Shown: piece after piece, positions 6,414 through 6,491 of the stretch
How positions within the stretch are numbered: the first letter of the stretch is position 1
Layout: every line of letters starts with the position of its first letter
Origin: DASPXY01 sp038227745
Lineage (GTDB): Bacteria > Planctomycetota > Planctomycetia > Gemmatales > Gemmataceae
NCBI GenBank assembly: GCA_038227745.1
Contig: JBBRPS010000610.1
Location: 1-6,491, forward strand
Direction of reading: 5' to 3'
Length of the DNA: 6,491 nt
Program-made: the position numbers and the translations under genes
The notes under the pieces: model-generated
The model's database searches: none
Seen by the model: only the letters and a program-made list of their open reading frames with translations
Told to the model about the DNA's origin: nothing

Positions 6414-6430
6414 GCGGCGCTCGGCGCCGC
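6414..6430 (+). terminator. Possible GC hairpin terminator
   Basis: GCGGCGC (6414-6420), a three-base loop TCG and GCGCCGC (6424-6430) form a tight hairpin, followed on the plus strand by TTTCTGTCTTTCTTT. Stem plus T-rich tail resembles an intrinsic terminator for plus-strand transcription, yet no plus-strand gene is recognised upstream. It may simply be part of a larger repeat element, because its right arm overlaps the left arm of the 21-base inverted repeat ending at 6491. Confidence 0.3.
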
Positions 6431-6491
6431 TTTCTGTCTTTCTTTGCCGCCCTCCCGCCCCAGGCTCGAAAAAGAAAGACAGAAAGCGGCG
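6425..6491. repeat. 21-base perfect inverted repeat with 25-base spacer at the right edge
   Basis: The left arm 6425-6445 (CGCCGC then a pyrimidine run, TTTCTGTCTTTCTTT) is the exact reverse complement of 6471-6491, which is the last base of the window, so the repeat may continue. The arms pair a GC end with a purine/pyrimidine-asymmetric part nearer the loop. It could be the end hairpin of a gene lying beyond the right edge or a dispersed intergenic element. No coding region is seen between it and the transglutaminase start. Confidence 0.85.

Overview
The window is high-GC DNA (about two thirds GC by eye), and all four recognisable genes lie on the minus strand. The gene families point to a planctomycete, most likely of the Gemmata group. 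The signs are an ECF-type sigma factor followed at once by a membrane Ser/Thr kinase with a DUF4384-like tail, and an exported protein with long kinesin-light-chain-like TPR units carrying a 'RYPDGHP' linker. This placement rests on family knowledge and not on a database search.

Layout in the direction of transcription (right to left): 6314-6491 is non-coding, with several inverted repeats and a candidate promoter. Next, 6313-4835 encodes an exported transglutaminase-like protein of 492 aa with an intact Cys-His-Asp triad. The spacer 4834-4614 holds a perfect 62-bp palindrome with no loop and a small AT-rich patch. Then come a 210-aa sigma factor (4613-3981), a 656-aa Ser/Thr kinase (3941-1971, 39 bp downstream) and, after 102 bp, a secreted protein (1868 to the left edge). 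That last protein has a signal peptide, three PPC-like beta modules and at least five 47-residue TPR units; its C-terminus is outside the window.

The sigma, kinase and PPC-TPR genes look like one transcription unit. A reasonable model, which is inference, is a trans-envelope signalling module. The extracytoplasmic part of the kinase, and perhaps the exported PPC-TPR protein, would sense or bind a ligand; the cytoplasmic kinase domain would relay the signal; and the sigma factor would redirect transcription. No anti-sigma gene is visible. The transglutaminase-like gene is co-directional, but the palindrome separates it, so it is probably a separate unit.

Both strands contain long open frames opposite these genes, including one of 1284 codons on the plus strand. 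I judge them to be by-products of GC-rich codon usage. I see no tRNA, rRNA, CRISPR array, transposase or integrase.
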